Source: Saprospiraceae bacterium (lineage in GTDB: Bacteria; Bacteroidota; Bacteroidia; Chitinophagales; Saprospiraceae). Taken from it: a DNA stretch of 64,000 nucleotides. Made by a program: the position numbers and the translations under genes. Shown here in pieces: positions 17,272-25,348 of the stretch. Below the pieces are notes generated by a model. The model did not search any database and was not told the origin of the DNA. It worked only from the letters and a program-made list of their open reading frames with translations. Each line of letters begins with the position of its first letter. Within the stretch, counting starts at the first letter, position 1. Location of the stretch: positions 62,001 through 126,000 of the forward strand of contig JADKBS010000001.1 in the NCBI GenBank assembly GCA_016714985.1. Direction: 5' to 3'.

Positions 17272-17853
17272 ATGCCCATTACTCCCGAACTCGTTTCCGA
17301 ACTGATTCGCAAAAGGCGGTCAATTTTCCCGAAAACCTACAACGACAAGCCGATACCACGGCCCATTATCGAGGAGGTGCTCGAAAATGCCAACTGGGCA
17401 CCCACCCACCGCCTAACCGAGCCTTGGCGTTTCAAGGTATTTACTGGTGCTTCGCTTCAACGGTTGGGCGATTACCTTGGCGACTTTTACAGTAACAACA
17501 CGCCACCAGATGAGTTTTCGGAAGCGAAGCATAAAAAGACAAAGGAAAACCCCGTGCGGTCGGCCTGCGTCGTCGCCATCTGCATGCAGCGTGACCCAAC
17601 GGGCAGCGTACCGGAGTGGGAGGAACTGGCCGCCGTGGCCTGCGCCGTGCAGAACATGTGGCTAACCTGTACCGCCCACGGCATTGGCAGCTATTGGAGC
17701 ACCCCCAAGGCCGCCCTCGTGGCCAACGAATTCCTCAACTTGGGCGAAGGGGAGCGTTGCCTTGGCCTGTTCTACATGGGCTACCACGACCTGCCCGAAC
17801 TGCCCGGCAAGCGCTCACCTGTTTCAAAGAAAACGACTTGGGTTTCCGAGTAA
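17272..17853 (+). CDS. Nitroreductase-family FMN oxidoreductase
   Basis: A 193-residue flavoenzyme that reduces nitro- or quinone-like compounds with NAD(P)H. The typical RKRRSIFPKTY start (FMN phosphate binding) is present, along with LENANWAPTHRLTEPWRF, AVQNMWLTCTAHGIGSYWS (dimer and FMN contact) and the C-terminal LGLFYMGYH strand. The length is right for the YdjA-like, single-domain subgroup. Physiological substrate unknown. The gene starts just after a heptamer array and is followed 61 bases later by the PabB-like gene. Confidence 0.9.
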   Translation: MPITPELVSELIRKRRSIFPKTYNDKPIPRPIIEEVLENANWAPTHRLTEPWRFKVFTGASLQRLGDYLGDFYSNNTPPDEFSEAKHKKTKENPVRSACVVAICMQRDPTGSVPEWEELAAVACAVQNMWLTCTAHGIGSYWSTPKAALVANEFLNLGEGERCLGLFYMGYHDLPELPGKRSPVSKKTTWVSE

Positions 17854-17914
17854 TGAGCTACCAGATCGAAAGGGCCGCCCGGGGCTCGCAACTCAAAACT
17901 CGAAACTTCTTAAA

Positions 17915-19213
17915 ATGACGAGGCTTTCCGAAACATTTCCCCTACCACTTGGCCACGATTTCAAACAACGGGCTTTCCGCTGGGCGGGTCAATTCGAGGT
18001 GGCTTGCTGCTTGGACAGCAACGGTTACCAAGGCGTCGTGGGCAGCGAGCATGATTGCCTATTGGCAGTTGGCGTTGCTTCGCAATGGCTGCAAAAAACC
18101 GAAACCGGGGCCTTTGACGCCCTTAAAAAATACGTGGACGCCCACCAAGACTGGCTCTTCGGCTACCTGACCTATGACCTAAAAAACGATGTAGAACCCC
18201 GCCTTTCCTCAAAAAACCACGATGGCATCGGCTTCCCTACCCTTCATTTTTTCCAACCAGAAGTAGTCTTTGAAATCGCTCCACAAAGCGTCACCATTCA
18301 CAGCCTCGGCGATTTGCCGAAGATGCTACATGAAAAAATTAGCAGTTTACCACTGACAGAACGGACTGGCCCAATCCGCAATCTGCAATCCGCAATCCGC
18401 AATCGAATTCCGAAGGCTGACTACCTCGAAACCGTCCAAGCCATCCGCCAGCACATCCTTCGGGGGGATATTTACGAGATGAACTTCTGCCAAGAATTTT
18501 ATGCGGAGGACTGCCTGCTGGATGCCCCAGCCATTTTCCAAAAACTGAACGGTCTTGGCAAAGCCCCCTTTTCGGCCTATTACCGCCTCAACGACCATTA
18601 CCTGCTTTGCGCCAGCCCCGAGCGGTTTTTGAAAAAAGCGGGCGCAAGGCTCATTTCCCAGCCCATCAAAGGCACCCGCCGCCGGGGGCAGACCGTCGAA
18701 CAGGATGCCGCATTGCGCCAGCAACTGTACCAAAGCCAGAAAGACCGCTCCGAAAATGTGATGATTGTGGACCTCGTGCGCAATGACCTCGCCCGCTCCT
18801 GCCGGGCTGGCAGTGTGCAGGTGGACGAGCTGTTCGGCGTTTACCAGTTCGAGCAGGTGTTCCAAATGATTTCAACGGTGAGCGGCGAGCTGCTGCCTGA
18901 GGTACATCCGGTGGATGCCATCCGCCGAGCCTTCCCGATGGGATCCATGACCGGGGCGCCCAAGGTGCGCAGCATGGAGCTGATAGAACATTACGAACAG
19001 ACGAAGCGGGGACTGTATTCCGGGGCGGTTGGCTATTTCACCCCGCAGGGCGATTTTGACTTCAATGTGGTCATCAGAAGCATCCTTTACAACGCAGCCG
19101 ACCGTTACCTGAGCTTCCAGGCAGGCGGTGCCATTGTCTTCGACTCGGAGCCTCAAAGCGAGTACGAAGAGAGCCTTCTCAAGGCCCAAGGCATGTTCAA
19201 AGTGTTATCGTAA
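17915..19213 (+). CDS. pabB: Aminodeoxychorismate synthase component I (PabB-like)
   Basis: A 432-residue chorismate-utilising enzyme, most likely making 4-amino-4-deoxychorismate for folate. The ATG at 17915 is chosen because in-frame upstream codons overlap the nitroreductase. Family motifs are present: RGDIYEMNFCQEF, PIKGTRRRGQT, ENVMIVDLVRNDLAR and FPMGSMTGAPKVRSMELIE. Anthranilate synthase TrpE is related, but the size and lack of a trp operon favour PabB. An in-frame array of the heptamer caatccg (18371-18405) adds about a dozen residues (IRNLQSAIRNRI) just before the catalytic domain, at a likely surface linker. The partner amidotransferase is not in the window. Confidence 0.87.
   Translation: MTRLSETFPLPLGHDFKQRAFRWAGQFEVACCLDSNGYQGVVGSEHDCLLAVGVASQWLQKTETGAFDALKKYVDAHQDWLFGYLTYDLKNDVEPRLSSKNHDGIGFPTLHFFQPEVVFEIAPQSVTIHSLGDLPKMLHEKISSLPLTERTGPIRNLQSAIRNRIPKADYLETVQAIRQHILRGDIYEMNFCQEFYAEDCLLDAPAIFQKLNGLGKAPFSAYYRLNDHYLLCASPERFLKKAGARLISQPIKGTRRRGQTVEQDAALRQQLYQSQKDRSENVMIVDLVRNDLARSCRAGSVQVDELFGVYQFEQVFQMISTVSGELLPEVHPVDAIRRAFPMGSMTGAPKVRSMELIEHYEQTKRGLYSGAVGYFTPQGDFDFNVVIRSILYNAADRYLSFQAGGAIVFDSEPQSEYEESLLKAQGMFKVLS
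18371..18405 (+). repeat. In-frame heptamer array inside pabB
   Basis: Five consecutive units with period 7: caatccg, caatctg, caatccg, caatccg, caatcga. The same unit reappears at 36685-36717 across the ccoI stop codon. It encodes IRNLQSAIRNRI without breaking the frame. Confidence 0.8.
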
Positions 19214-19528
19214 TATTTTTCTTTCTTTATATTAGTCTTTTGGCAAGGTAATTGATTTATTGGTATTTGTAGTTTATTCGGTGCAATCACAGTATTTTAC
19301 ACAAGTTGATTTTTTCTTACTTAAAGATTGCGCCCATCCAAATTCGAAATTTACTGATACTTAAATTGTCCCATGCAACATTTGTACACTGAATGTAAGA
19401 ATCCGCTGATGCAGGTTATCTGCATCGGGAGGGTTGCATGGGGTTGTCCTTTCCTTTCGTAAGTCCTTCCCTTATCGGCCTTCCCAGCTTTTAGATACTA
19501 TTTCTCATCTCAAAAACGGTTTTAGGCT
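19214..19528. other. Intergenic region, AT-rich
   Basis: About 315 bases with no coding signal. A small perfect palindrome (gatgcag, 5-base loop, ctgcatc) occurs at 19408-19426. Otherwise nothing is recognised. Confidence 0.4.
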
Positions 19529-19648
19529 ATGATTATCTTTCAATTTGCGCTCGGAGCATTCCTACTTGGTGGTGGTGTCATTACCCTCACAAACTGGCTG
19601 GCAGAGAAGCGGCTGGAGAACAAGGGACTGGAGAAACTGCATGCCTGA
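19529..19648 (+). CDS. Possible 39-residue membrane miniprotein
   Basis: A short reading frame of 39 codons starting MIIFQFALGAFLLGGG, with one transmembrane helix (about 3-22) and a basic, amphipathic tail (WLAEKRLENKGLEKLHA). The clean helix-plus-charged-tail layout is typical of real small membrane proteins, but there is no family match I can name and no ribosome binding site, so the call is tentative. Confidence 0.4.
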   Translation: MIIFQFALGAFLLGGGVITLTNWLAEKRLENKGLEKLHA

Positions 19649-19720
19649 CGGTATCCAAACTCGACTGTAAACCCTGTTTATCCTAGCGGCTTTCACCGCA
19701 CACACGACGAACTTACTACC

Positions 19721-19758
19721 GTCATTTTCACGGCATCCCAAAAACCGGTGAAAATGAC
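19721..19758. repeat. Short inverted repeat
   Basis: An 11-bp perfect inverted repeat (gtcattttcac with its complement) around a 16-base loop, in the intergenic region after the miniprotein. Confidence 0.5.
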
Positions 19759-19903
19759 GCTGGCATCCCACGATTTACCTACTTCCTTCGGGCTTTCATC
19801 GTCATTGGTTCACCCAATTTGGGTCTGTACTTGGTCTCGGAAACCATTTGCCAGCAGCTTCGGCTTGGCAGGCTTTCCACTTCAACACTTTCCACGAATG
19901 CGG

Positions 19904-19957
19904 AAAACACACCCTTGTCGCCAGCAGGCTTGCTGGCGGCAAGGGTTGTGTGTTTTT
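19904..19957. terminator. Bidirectional terminator 3' of the M20 amidohydrolase
   Basis: A long imperfect stem (aaaacacacccttg then cgccagca, paired with tgctggcg and the complement, two-base bulge) around a 3-base loop, with A and T runs outside. It lies between the plus-strand miniprotein and the minus-strand amidohydrolase. Confidence 0.75.
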
Positions 19958-19979
19958 GTAGCTTAAAGCCAACACTTCT

Positions 19980-21215
19980 CTACAGTTTTTTAATTTTGAA
20001 ACCCTCATCCCTCAACCCTCGTCCCTCCCCACCTTCCAACTCCCGCACCGCCAACCAACTCATCAGCCCCATGCCCACCAGCAGGCTGTCCTCGTCCACG
20101 TTGAAGGTATCCGTATGGATGGGCGAGGTGATGCCACGGGCCACGTTGCCCGTGCCGAGGCGGTAAAAGCAGGCCGGAATCACTTGTGAGTAATAGGCGA
20201 AGTCCTCCGCCGTCATGCGCATGGGCAGGTCAACGACGTTTTCCTCACCCAAATACTCCACGGCGTGCTGGCGGCTGCGCAAGGTGAGTTCTTCGTCGTT
20301 TTTCAGGAACGGATAGCCCTTCATGATGTGGAAATCGCAACTTCCGCCCATGCTTTCGGCCAGGGTCTCGGCCATTTTCTTCATCATAACATGCGCCTTG
20401 GCCCGCCAGTCCTCGTCCATCGTGCGGAAGGTGCCCTCCATTTTCACTTCGTTGGGGATGACGTTGGTGGAGCCGCCTGTCGAGTTGATTTTGCCGAAAG
20501 TGAGCACCGATGGTACGATGGGGTTGCAGTTCCTACTGACGATTTGTTGCAGCGCAACCACAAGATGGGACGTGATGAGCACCGGGTCAACGGCATCGTG
20601 GGGCACAGCCCCGTGGCCGCCCTTGCCCCGCACGGTCACGTACAGCTCGTCGGCACTGGCCATGAACATGCCGGGCCGGAAGCCGACCTTACCCGTTTCG
20701 AGGGCGGGCAGTACGTGCTGCCCGATGATGTGGGCGGGGGCGGGGTTTTCAAGTACGCCCTCCGCAATGAGGATGGAGGCGCCGCCGGGCAACCGCTCCT
20801 CTGCTGGCTGGAAAATCAGCTTGACCGTTCCTTCTATTTCGCTCCGCAATTCGTGCAGGATGCGGGCCACACCCAGCAGCGACGCCGAATGCACATCATG
20901 CCCGCAAGCGTGCATAACTCCTTGATTTTGAGACTTATACGACACGTCGTTGGCCTCGGTGATGGGCAATGCATCAATATCGGCCCGCAGGGCGATGGTC
21001 TTGCTCGCTGGGTTGTTGCCCTCGATATAGGCCACCACCCCGTTCTCGCCCCAGCCGTGTTCGTGCCGGATGCCGTGCTCTGCTAGCTTTTGGGCGATGT
21101 ACTTTCCGGTCTCCACCTCCTGGAACGAAAGCTCCGGGTGGCTGTGCAGGTGTCGGCGGATGGCCACGATGTCAGGGTGGTACTTGGCGGCAAGTTGTTT
21201 GATTTTATCTTTCAA
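19980..21215 (-). CDS. M20-family amidohydrolase (N-acyl amino acid hydrolase type)
   Basis: A 411-residue metal-dependent hydrolase related to hippurate hydrolase, IAA-amino acid hydrolase and YxeP-like deacylases. Signature segments: RRHLHSHPELSFQE at the start, ALRADIDALPI, HACGHDVHSASLLG (metal ligands), FQPAEERLPGGASIL (catalytic Glu), and a TAEDFAYYSQ segment near the end. A central dimerisation domain spans about 185-295. The substrate cannot be read. The last 20 residues (EGGEGRGLRDEGF and so on) are encoded by a degenerate heptamer array ccctcat/ccctcaa (20000-20033), so the natural C-terminus probably ended earlier. Confidence 0.9.
   Translation of the reverse strand: MKDKIKQLAAKYHPDIVAIRRHLHSHPELSFQEVETGKYIAQKLAEHGIRHEHGWGENGVVAYIEGNNPASKTIALRADIDALPITEANDVSYKSQNQGVMHACGHDVHSASLLGVARILHELRSEIEGTVKLIFQPAEERLPGGASILIAEGVLENPAPAHIIGQHVLPALETGKVGFRPGMFMASADELYVTVRGKGGHGAVPHDAVDPVLITSHLVVALQQIVSRNCNPIVPSVLTFGKINSTGGSTNVIPNEVKMEGTFRTMDEDWRAKAHVMMKKMAETLAESMGGSCDFHIMKGYPFLKNDEELTLRSRQHAVEYLGEENVVDLPMRMTAEDFAYYSQVIPACFYRLGTGNVARGITSPIHTDTFNVDEDSLLVGMGLMSWLAVRELEGGEGRGLRDEGFKIKKL
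20000..20033. repeat. Heptamer array encoding the amidohydrolase C-terminus
   Basis: Four units with period 7 (accctca, tccctca, accctcg, tccctcc) covering the final codons of the minus-strand gene. Confidence 0.65.
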
Positions 21216-21229
21216 GTTGAAGTGTATTG

Positions 21230-21282
21230 CAGGAGGAGAAAAAGAAATTTTTCTCCTCCTCCAGCCCTCCTAAATAAGTTAC
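21230..21282. mobile_element. MITE-like element, right-half copy (D)
   Basis: Keeps a shortened hairpin 2 (aggaggagaaaaa with its complement) and the right end (ccctcctaaataagttac). Flanks gtgtattg and gtgtattt match at 7 of 8 bases, the length expected of a target duplication, so the deletion may have removed the left half after insertion. It lies in the leader of the amidohydrolase gene. Confidence 0.7.
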
Positions 21283-21335
21283 GTGTATTTTTTACAAAAT
21301 ACGGCCAAGTCGAGCAGTTTGATTGGTTTTTGAAT

Positions 21336-21382
21336 AAAAAAAATGCGCACGGAGGTCAAAAACCACCCGTGCGCATTTTTTT
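21336..21382. terminator. Bidirectional terminator after the LolA-like gene
   Basis: A 15-bp stem (aaaaaatgcgcacgg with its complement) with a 14-base loop and A/T runs at both ends, located 25 bases beyond the LolA-like stop on the minus strand. Confidence 0.85.
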
Positions 21383-21406
21383 GTTTTTGGGAAATGAAAG
21401 GGGTTG

Positions 21407-22108
21407 TCAGTCAACCCTAAGGTCTTCAAACTTGCACCCCGGGCACTCGCTCTTGGCGAAAGTGAAGGTGCTTGCAGCCACGGCCTTGTTCGGGGTGAGC
21501 TTGTTCACGGTGAGGTTGTAGCGGGAACCATCCTTTCCGAAGGATTTGATGCTGATGATTTCAAGTGTCTTTTTGTCGAGCGTCAGGCGCACCTTGGAGT
21601 AGTCGGAGCCTTTGGTCGTCGGCTTGAACTCAATTTGCTGGAGCAGCTTGCCGCCCTCGCTGTACTCGTTGGTGATGGCATAGACGTAGTCCTTCCAGGC
21701 ATAAGCCTTTAGGGAGATCCTGCGGGGGGAGGAGATGCCGCCCTCGCCCTCGTCGTCTTCCACGCCATTGATTTGTACCTCCTTGTTCTTGGGAACGTGC
21801 AGCCACACCGATTTCCCATCGGAAACCATCGTGCGGTCGTTGAACTTTAGGCGGTACTTATCGCCCTGTTGCACCAAATTGCCTTTCTGGGTCTGCTTGG
21901 GCTGTTGCGGCACTTCGATATCGAGCGTGAAGTCGGCCTCCAAGGTGCTGTAAGCCTCGTATTTCTTGCGCATCTTCTCCAAAACAGCCTTGGCTGCCGG
22001 GTCGGAGGTCTCTTGCTGGGCCTTCACGGGGGCTGGCTTGGATTTTTGGGCAAATGCGGTCGTTGTCCCAACAAGGGCCAACAGCAGTATCATCAAGTAA
22101 TTTCGCAT
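21407..22108 (-). CDS. LolA-like outer-membrane lipoprotein carrier
   Basis: A 233-residue periplasmic protein. From the ATG at 22108 it has a signal peptide ending AFAQ; an ATG 162 bases upstream would add a cysteine-rich extension lacking any signal and is rejected. The mature part matches LolA: YEAYSTLEADFTLDIEVPQ, KGNLVQQGDKYRLKFN, MVSDGKSVWLHVPKNKEVQI, and a C-terminal strand region. LolA-type proteins form a half-barrel that shuttles lipoproteins from the inner to the outer membrane. Bacteroidota carry several such proteins, and this one may be specialised. Confidence 0.82.
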   Translation of the reverse strand: MRNYLMILLLALVGTTTAFAQKSKPAPVKAQQETSDPAAKAVLEKMRKKYEAYSTLEADFTLDIEVPQQPKQTQKGNLVQQGDKYRLKFNDRTMVSDGKSVWLHVPKNKEVQINGVEDDEGEGGISSPRRISLKAYAWKDYVYAITNEYSEGGKLLQQIEFKPTTKGSDYSKVRLTLDKKTLEIISIKSFGKDGSRYNLTVNKLTPNKAVAASTFTFAKSECPGCKFEDLRVD

Positions 22109-22296
22109 GTTCTTCTTTTTTTGATTCAGTTCCCTAAACGTATAAGACGGCGTTTTAGTCGTTTCGCAACAAGGGCAAGGGGTTAAAATTAGTTTAAATT
22201 GTGGTTTTCCTTGGCAGCTTGGCCGAATTGGGGCGCAATATTCCTTGTTTTCTTTGACAATGCTTGACATGCCGTAACCTAAGTGCTATTTCTTTT

Positions 22297-22362
22297 TGAT
22301 GAAAATCAACTTGCCCCGATAACCCTGCTCATTGGCTGCCACGAGTGGCGAGGGTAGATTTG
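22297..22362 (+). promoter_or_regulatory. Fnr-type site and promoter of the 138-aa stress gene
   Basis: TTGATGAAAATCAA at 22296-22309 is a perfect match to the FNR consensus TTGAT-N4-ATCAA. The element TAGATTTG at 22355-22362 fits TAnnTTTG exactly, 52.5 bp from the palindrome centre, and lies 24 bases before the start codon. Confidence 0.65.
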
Positions 22363-22385
22363 TTGTTCATCAAAATAGTGAAGTC

Positions 22386-22802
22386 ATGAAAAAGCAAACT
22401 GGAATTTGGCTTGACTCCAAAGCGGCCCATTTCATCGAATTGGTAGATGGAGAGGCAGCCGGTTACCGAAAGATGGAGAGTGGGCATCAACGGGGCCATG
22501 TCAAGGGCGGCGTCCACGGGGGCGGGCGGCAGGGCGGCACATTTGCCGGGGTCTCTGAAAAAACGATTGTCAATCGCCAACACAACGAGGAGCGGGACTA
22601 CTTCGAGGAAGTCCTTGGAAAAATGGGCGATGCCGACGAGGTCATCCTATTCGGGCCTGGTGAGGCGAAAAACCATCTGTCAAGTTTCATTAAGGAACAC
22701 CCCCACGGCTTCAAGTCTGGCTTACGGGCCGTGCTCACCACCGATAAAATGACGAAAAACCAGCAGGTAGCTTTTGTGAAGCGTTTTTTCGAAGATAACT
22801 GA
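22386..22802 (+). CDS. Hypothetical stress protein, possibly eRF1/baeRF-like
   Basis: A 138-residue cytoplasmic protein. The start MKKQTGIWLDSKAAHFIEL and the Rossmann-like segment DADEVILFGPGEAKNHL resemble the small bacterial eRF1-domain (baeRF-type, sometimes called translational machinery) proteins. If so, it would act on ribosomes or tRNA under stress, but I see no catalytic motif and the assignment is tentative. A glycine/histidine-rich loop (about 54-70) separates the two halves. It heads the group of Hsp20, CBS and UspA genes and has a consensus FNR site upstream. Confidence 0.6.
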   Translation: MKKQTGIWLDSKAAHFIELVDGEAAGYRKMESGHQRGHVKGGVHGGGRQGGTFAGVSEKTIVNRQHNEERDYFEEVLGKMGDADEVILFGPGEAKNHLSSFIKEHPHGFKSGLRAVLTTDKMTKNQQVAFVKRFFEDN

Positions 22803-22865
22803 GGCGCTGGGTTATGGATGTAGCCGATGCAAAGGCGGTGAAACGCGGGGGCTATTATTTTTTTG

Positions 22866-22877
22866 TGATAAAAATCA
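22866..22877 (+). promoter_or_regulatory. Candidate Fnr/Crp-type site upstream of the first hsp20
   Basis: TGATAAAAATCA fits TGAY-N4-RTCA. The only -7 candidate at a matching distance (TGAATTTA at 22923) is weak, so this site is less certain than the others. Confidence 0.4.
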
Positions 22878-23018
22878 TCCATAGCTACTGACGGAAAACA
22901 ACATCCGGCACATGAAATGAGGTGAATTTAGTATCATCAAAACCGCCGTCCGGCATACCTGGTAGCTGTCCAGAAAAAGGGTAGCCAGCAGCCGCCGGAG
23001 GCACAAAACCTTTCACTA

Positions 23019-23468
23019 ATGAACTGGAGACCAAATATTAGGAACCGCGCATTCGACTGGATGGGCGAGGGCTACAGGCCATTGATTGACCACGATCATT
23101 TTATGGGTCATGGTTCGTTCGATTTCCCAAGGCACCACCATACACCACTCGCCAACATTGCAAAGCACGAGAAAAAGCTGGTGCTCGACGTGCTGGTGCC
23201 CGGCTTTACCAAGGATGACCTTGAGGTGAGCATCAAGGGTGACGTGCTAACGGTGAGGGGCCGCAAGCCACAACGCGTGGAAGAAACGGGGGTGGAATAC
23301 GTCATGGAGGAATTTGCTTTTGATGCTTTTGAGCGCAATTTCAAGCTCTCGAAGGAAGTGTCCACCGACGAGATGGAGGCCAAATGTGAGAATGGTGTAT
23401 TGCACATCAGCTTCCTTGACGACAAGGGAAAGGAGTACAAACGGGTACATAAAATTGAGGTTGATTGA
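23019..23468 (+). CDS. Hsp20 small heat-shock protein
   Basis: A 149-residue alpha-crystallin-family chaperone that holds unfolded proteins for refolding. The N-terminal arm is about 45 residues. The alpha-crystallin domain runs from LVLDVLVPGFTKDDLEVSI through the conserved GDVLTVRGRK and FERNFKLSKEV to the GVLHISFLDD signature, at about 50-140. A C-terminal I-x-I/V motif is present as HKIEVD. A second hsp20 follows 230 bases later, with only moderate identity, so they are old paralogues. Confidence 0.93.
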   Translation: MNWRPNIRNRAFDWMGEGYRPLIDHDHFMGHGSFDFPRHHHTPLANIAKHEKKLVLDVLVPGFTKDDLEVSIKGDVLTVRGRKPQRVEETGVEYVMEEFAFDAFERNFKLSKEVSTDEMEAKCENGVLHISFLDDKGKEYKRVHKIEVD

Positions 23469-23488
23469 TAAACTGCATTTGGCAGGGG

Positions 23489-23531
23489 TGACAGATGTCA
23501 TTTCCCTCGGGAAGTCTCTTGGTTACCTTTG
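23489..23531 (+). promoter_or_regulatory. Fnr/Crp-type site abutting the promoter of the second hsp20
   Basis: TGACAGATGTCA at 23489-23500 and the -7 element TACCTTTG at 23524-23531 (exact TAnnTTTG). The palindrome centre is 29.5 bp from the element, which would place it near -42 of transcription start, the usual activator position when the regulator overlaps the -33 region. Confidence 0.62.
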
Positions 23532-23700
23532 CCAGTGTAATCAGATGAGATTATGAAACTGGGTTTGGGTCACTGCAATAAGGCCACGATTGGGTATAGC
23601 ACTTTGAGAAACCCATGAAAATAAATCCCGAAAGCCCATGACCTGAGCGTTGGCGGTATTGCCCTGCTCCAAGCCCCTTAATTATAAAAGGAGGTTTGTT

Positions 23701-24156
23701 ATGTCACTTGTTAATTGGAGAAATCGGAACGAAGTGTTTCCCGCCCTTGACATGCCAAAATGGGCAGCAAACTTCTTCAAGGACGACGACTTCTTTGACA
23801 AAAGGTGGTTGCCTGCTTTGGAAATGACGACCCCCTCCGTCAACGTCGTCGAAACAAAGAATGCCTTCGGCCTCGAAGTGGCCGCGCCAGGCATGAAGAA
23901 AGAAGACTTCAAGGTTGAGGTAAAAGACGGCTGCTTGGTCATCAGTGCCGAGACCAAAGCAGAGAAGGAGCAAAAAGAGGAGAACTATACCCGCAAGGAG
24001 TTCAACTATCAGGCTTTCACCCGCTCCTTCTGGTTGCCGGAAAACGTCAAAGCTGACGATATCAAGGCAACCTACATGGACGGCATTTTGAAACTGAACG
24101 TACCTAAGATAAAAGTTGAGAAAGAAGAACCGGCTAAATCGGTCAAGGTTTCTTGA
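23701..24156 (+). CDS. Hsp20 small heat-shock protein
   Basis: A 151-residue alpha-crystallin chaperone. The ATG at 23701 is fixed by a strong Shine-Dalgarno sequence (aaaggagg, 8 bases before it), which is rare in this phylum and suggests high expression. The N-terminal arm (about 1-45) is followed by the crystallin domain: AFGLEVAAPGMKKEDFKVEV, GCLVISAETK, FTRSFWLPENV, GILKLNVPKI. The end (PAKSVKVS) gives the oligomer-forming I/V-x-I/V motif. It is closed by a terminator. Confidence 0.94.
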   Translation: MSLVNWRNRNEVFPALDMPKWAANFFKDDDFFDKRWLPALEMTTPSVNVVETKNAFGLEVAAPGMKKEDFKVEVKDGCLVISAETKAEKEQKEENYTRKEFNYQAFTRSFWLPENVKADDIKATYMDGILKLNVPKIKVEKEEPAKSVKVS

Positions 24157-24197
24157 CCTCGGCTTAAAAGCTCATTCTTCAATGTGAGAGGTGTATC

Positions 24198-24234
24198 CCG
24201 GAGGCCGGCCGCAAGGTGGCTTCCGGTTTTTTTT
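24198..24234 (+). terminator. Terminator after the second hsp20
   Basis: A 9-bp stem (ccggaggcc with ggcttccgg, one G-U pair) and eight T residues. Confidence 0.85.
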
Positions 24235-24245
24235 CCTGAAAATTG

Positions 24246-24342
24246 GTTTAGGTGGCTTAGCGAAGTTTAGAAGGGTTAGGGCTATGATAATAACTAAACC
24301 TTCTAAACTTCGCCAAACCTCCTAAACAACTACTAAACCTAA
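24246..24342. repeat. Degenerate repeat array with inverted partner, upstream of the first CBS gene
   Basis: The left arm (gtttaggtggcttagcgaag and beyond) is an imperfect complement of the right arm (ctaaaccttctaaacttcg and beyond); arms are about 34 bp. The right arm consists of repeats containing ctaaac with spacing of 7 to 10 and runs almost to the ATG at 24347. Confidence 0.7.
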
Positions 24343-24346
24343 GTGT

Positions 24347-24808
24347 ATGAACCCGAATATCACCGTACAGGAGATTATGACCACCAATCCGGTCACAGTG
24401 CAATCAGAGGTGAGTCTGAGCAGCTTGCGTGAGATGTTTGCGAAGCACAGCTTCCACCACCTGCCCGTGACAGGCTCCCATGGCGAGCTTATCGGCATTA
24501 TCAGCAGGGAGGACTTTTACAAGGTAGCCTATGTGCTGTCCATCGAATCAACCAAGCTGGCCAATACCAAGGCACATTTCCAGCACCTCTGCGCAGCGGA
24601 CATCATGACGAAGTACCCGCTACAGCTCGGACCCGATGATACCATTGGCTTGGCTGCTGACATCTTCCTTGCCAATAAGTTCCATGCGTTGCCCATCGTT
24701 GAGGATGGCCAGTTGGTTGGCATTGTCACTTCGCACGACTTGCTGTCCCATTGCTTTGCATCGCCGTTGGGAGAAGAGGTAGGAATCGAGGAGTTTGAAG
24801 AGCAGTAA
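24347..24808 (+). CDS. CBS-pair domain protein
   Basis: A 153-residue protein consisting of one Bateman module. CBS1 is about 8-60 (VQEIMTTNPVTV, HLPVTGSHGELIGIISREDF) and CBS2 about 88-145 (AADIMTKYPLQLGPDDTI, ALPIVEDGQLVGIVTSHDL). Such modules bind adenine nucleotides and sense energy state or ionic strength. It may act in trans on a partner enzyme or channel, since no effector domain is attached. The next gene is a paralogue, and both lie in the predicted microaerobic/stress block. Confidence 0.9.
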   Translation: MNPNITVQEIMTTNPVTVQSEVSLSSLREMFAKHSFHHLPVTGSHGELIGIISREDFYKVAYVLSIESTKLANTKAHFQHLCAADIMTKYPLQLGPDDTIGLAADIFLANKFHALPIVEDGQLVGIVTSHDLLSHCFASPLGEEVGIEEFEEQ

Positions 24809-24814
24809 ATATCA

Positions 24815-24890
24815 ACTTCCGAGCCACGAGTCACGAGTTTCGAGCAGGGCCAAGCCCAACTCGAAACTCGAAACTCATAACCCACAGCTA
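24815..24890. repeat. Degenerate heptamer array with inverted partner, between the CBS genes
   Basis: Left arm units gagccac, gagtcac, gagtttc; right arm units actcgaa, actcgaa, actcata; spacer of about 18 bases. It fills nearly the whole gap between the two CBS genes. Confidence 0.75.
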
Positions 24891-24901
24891 AAAAAACTGC
24901 C

Positions 24902-25348
24902 ATGTTTGACAGAACCACCACCATCGCCAATATCATGACCAGCGAGGTGTTCTTCGTCCACCCAGACGACACCATGCAGCGGATTGATGAAATATTCAGG
25001 ATGCACAACATCCACCATGTGCCCGTCATCGACCAAATAGGCCATGTAGTAGGCATCATCTCAAAGTCGGACTACCTCAAGGTATTGCATGGCTTCACCA
25101 TGTTCAAGACCGCCAAAAGCGAAGAATACAACAAGGCCATCCTGCGCTCGCTGCTCGCCTCGGAAGTAATGACCACGCAAGTGGCCAGCCTCAACCCCGA
25201 CGACACGGTGGATGTAGCCGCAGGTTATTTCCGGGAGAACCTCTTTCACGCCATCCCCGTCGTGGACAGGGACAAGCGGCTGGTGGGCATCGTCACTACT
25301 TTCGACCTGCTGAACTTCGCCTTCATGGAACCGGCCCTTTTACAATAA
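24902..25348 (+). CDS. CBS-pair domain protein
   Basis: A 148-residue single Bateman module, a paralogue of the preceding protein. CBS1 is about 8-62 (IANIMTSEVFFVHPDDTM, HHVPVIDQIGHVVGIISKSDYL) and CBS2 about 85-143 (ASEVMTTQVASLNPDDTV, HAIPVVDRDKRLVGIVTTFDLL). It has the same nucleotide-sensing role, probably in trans. The two proteins could heterodimerise into a CBS disc, which is inference from known Bateman architecture. Confidence 0.9.
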   Translation: MFDRTTTIANIMTSEVFFVHPDDTMQRIDEIFRMHNIHHVPVIDQIGHVVGIISKSDYLKVLHGFTMFKTAKSEEYNKAILRSLLASEVMTTQVASLNPDDTVDVAAGYFRENLFHAIPVVDRDKRLVGIVTTFDLLNFAFMEPALLQ

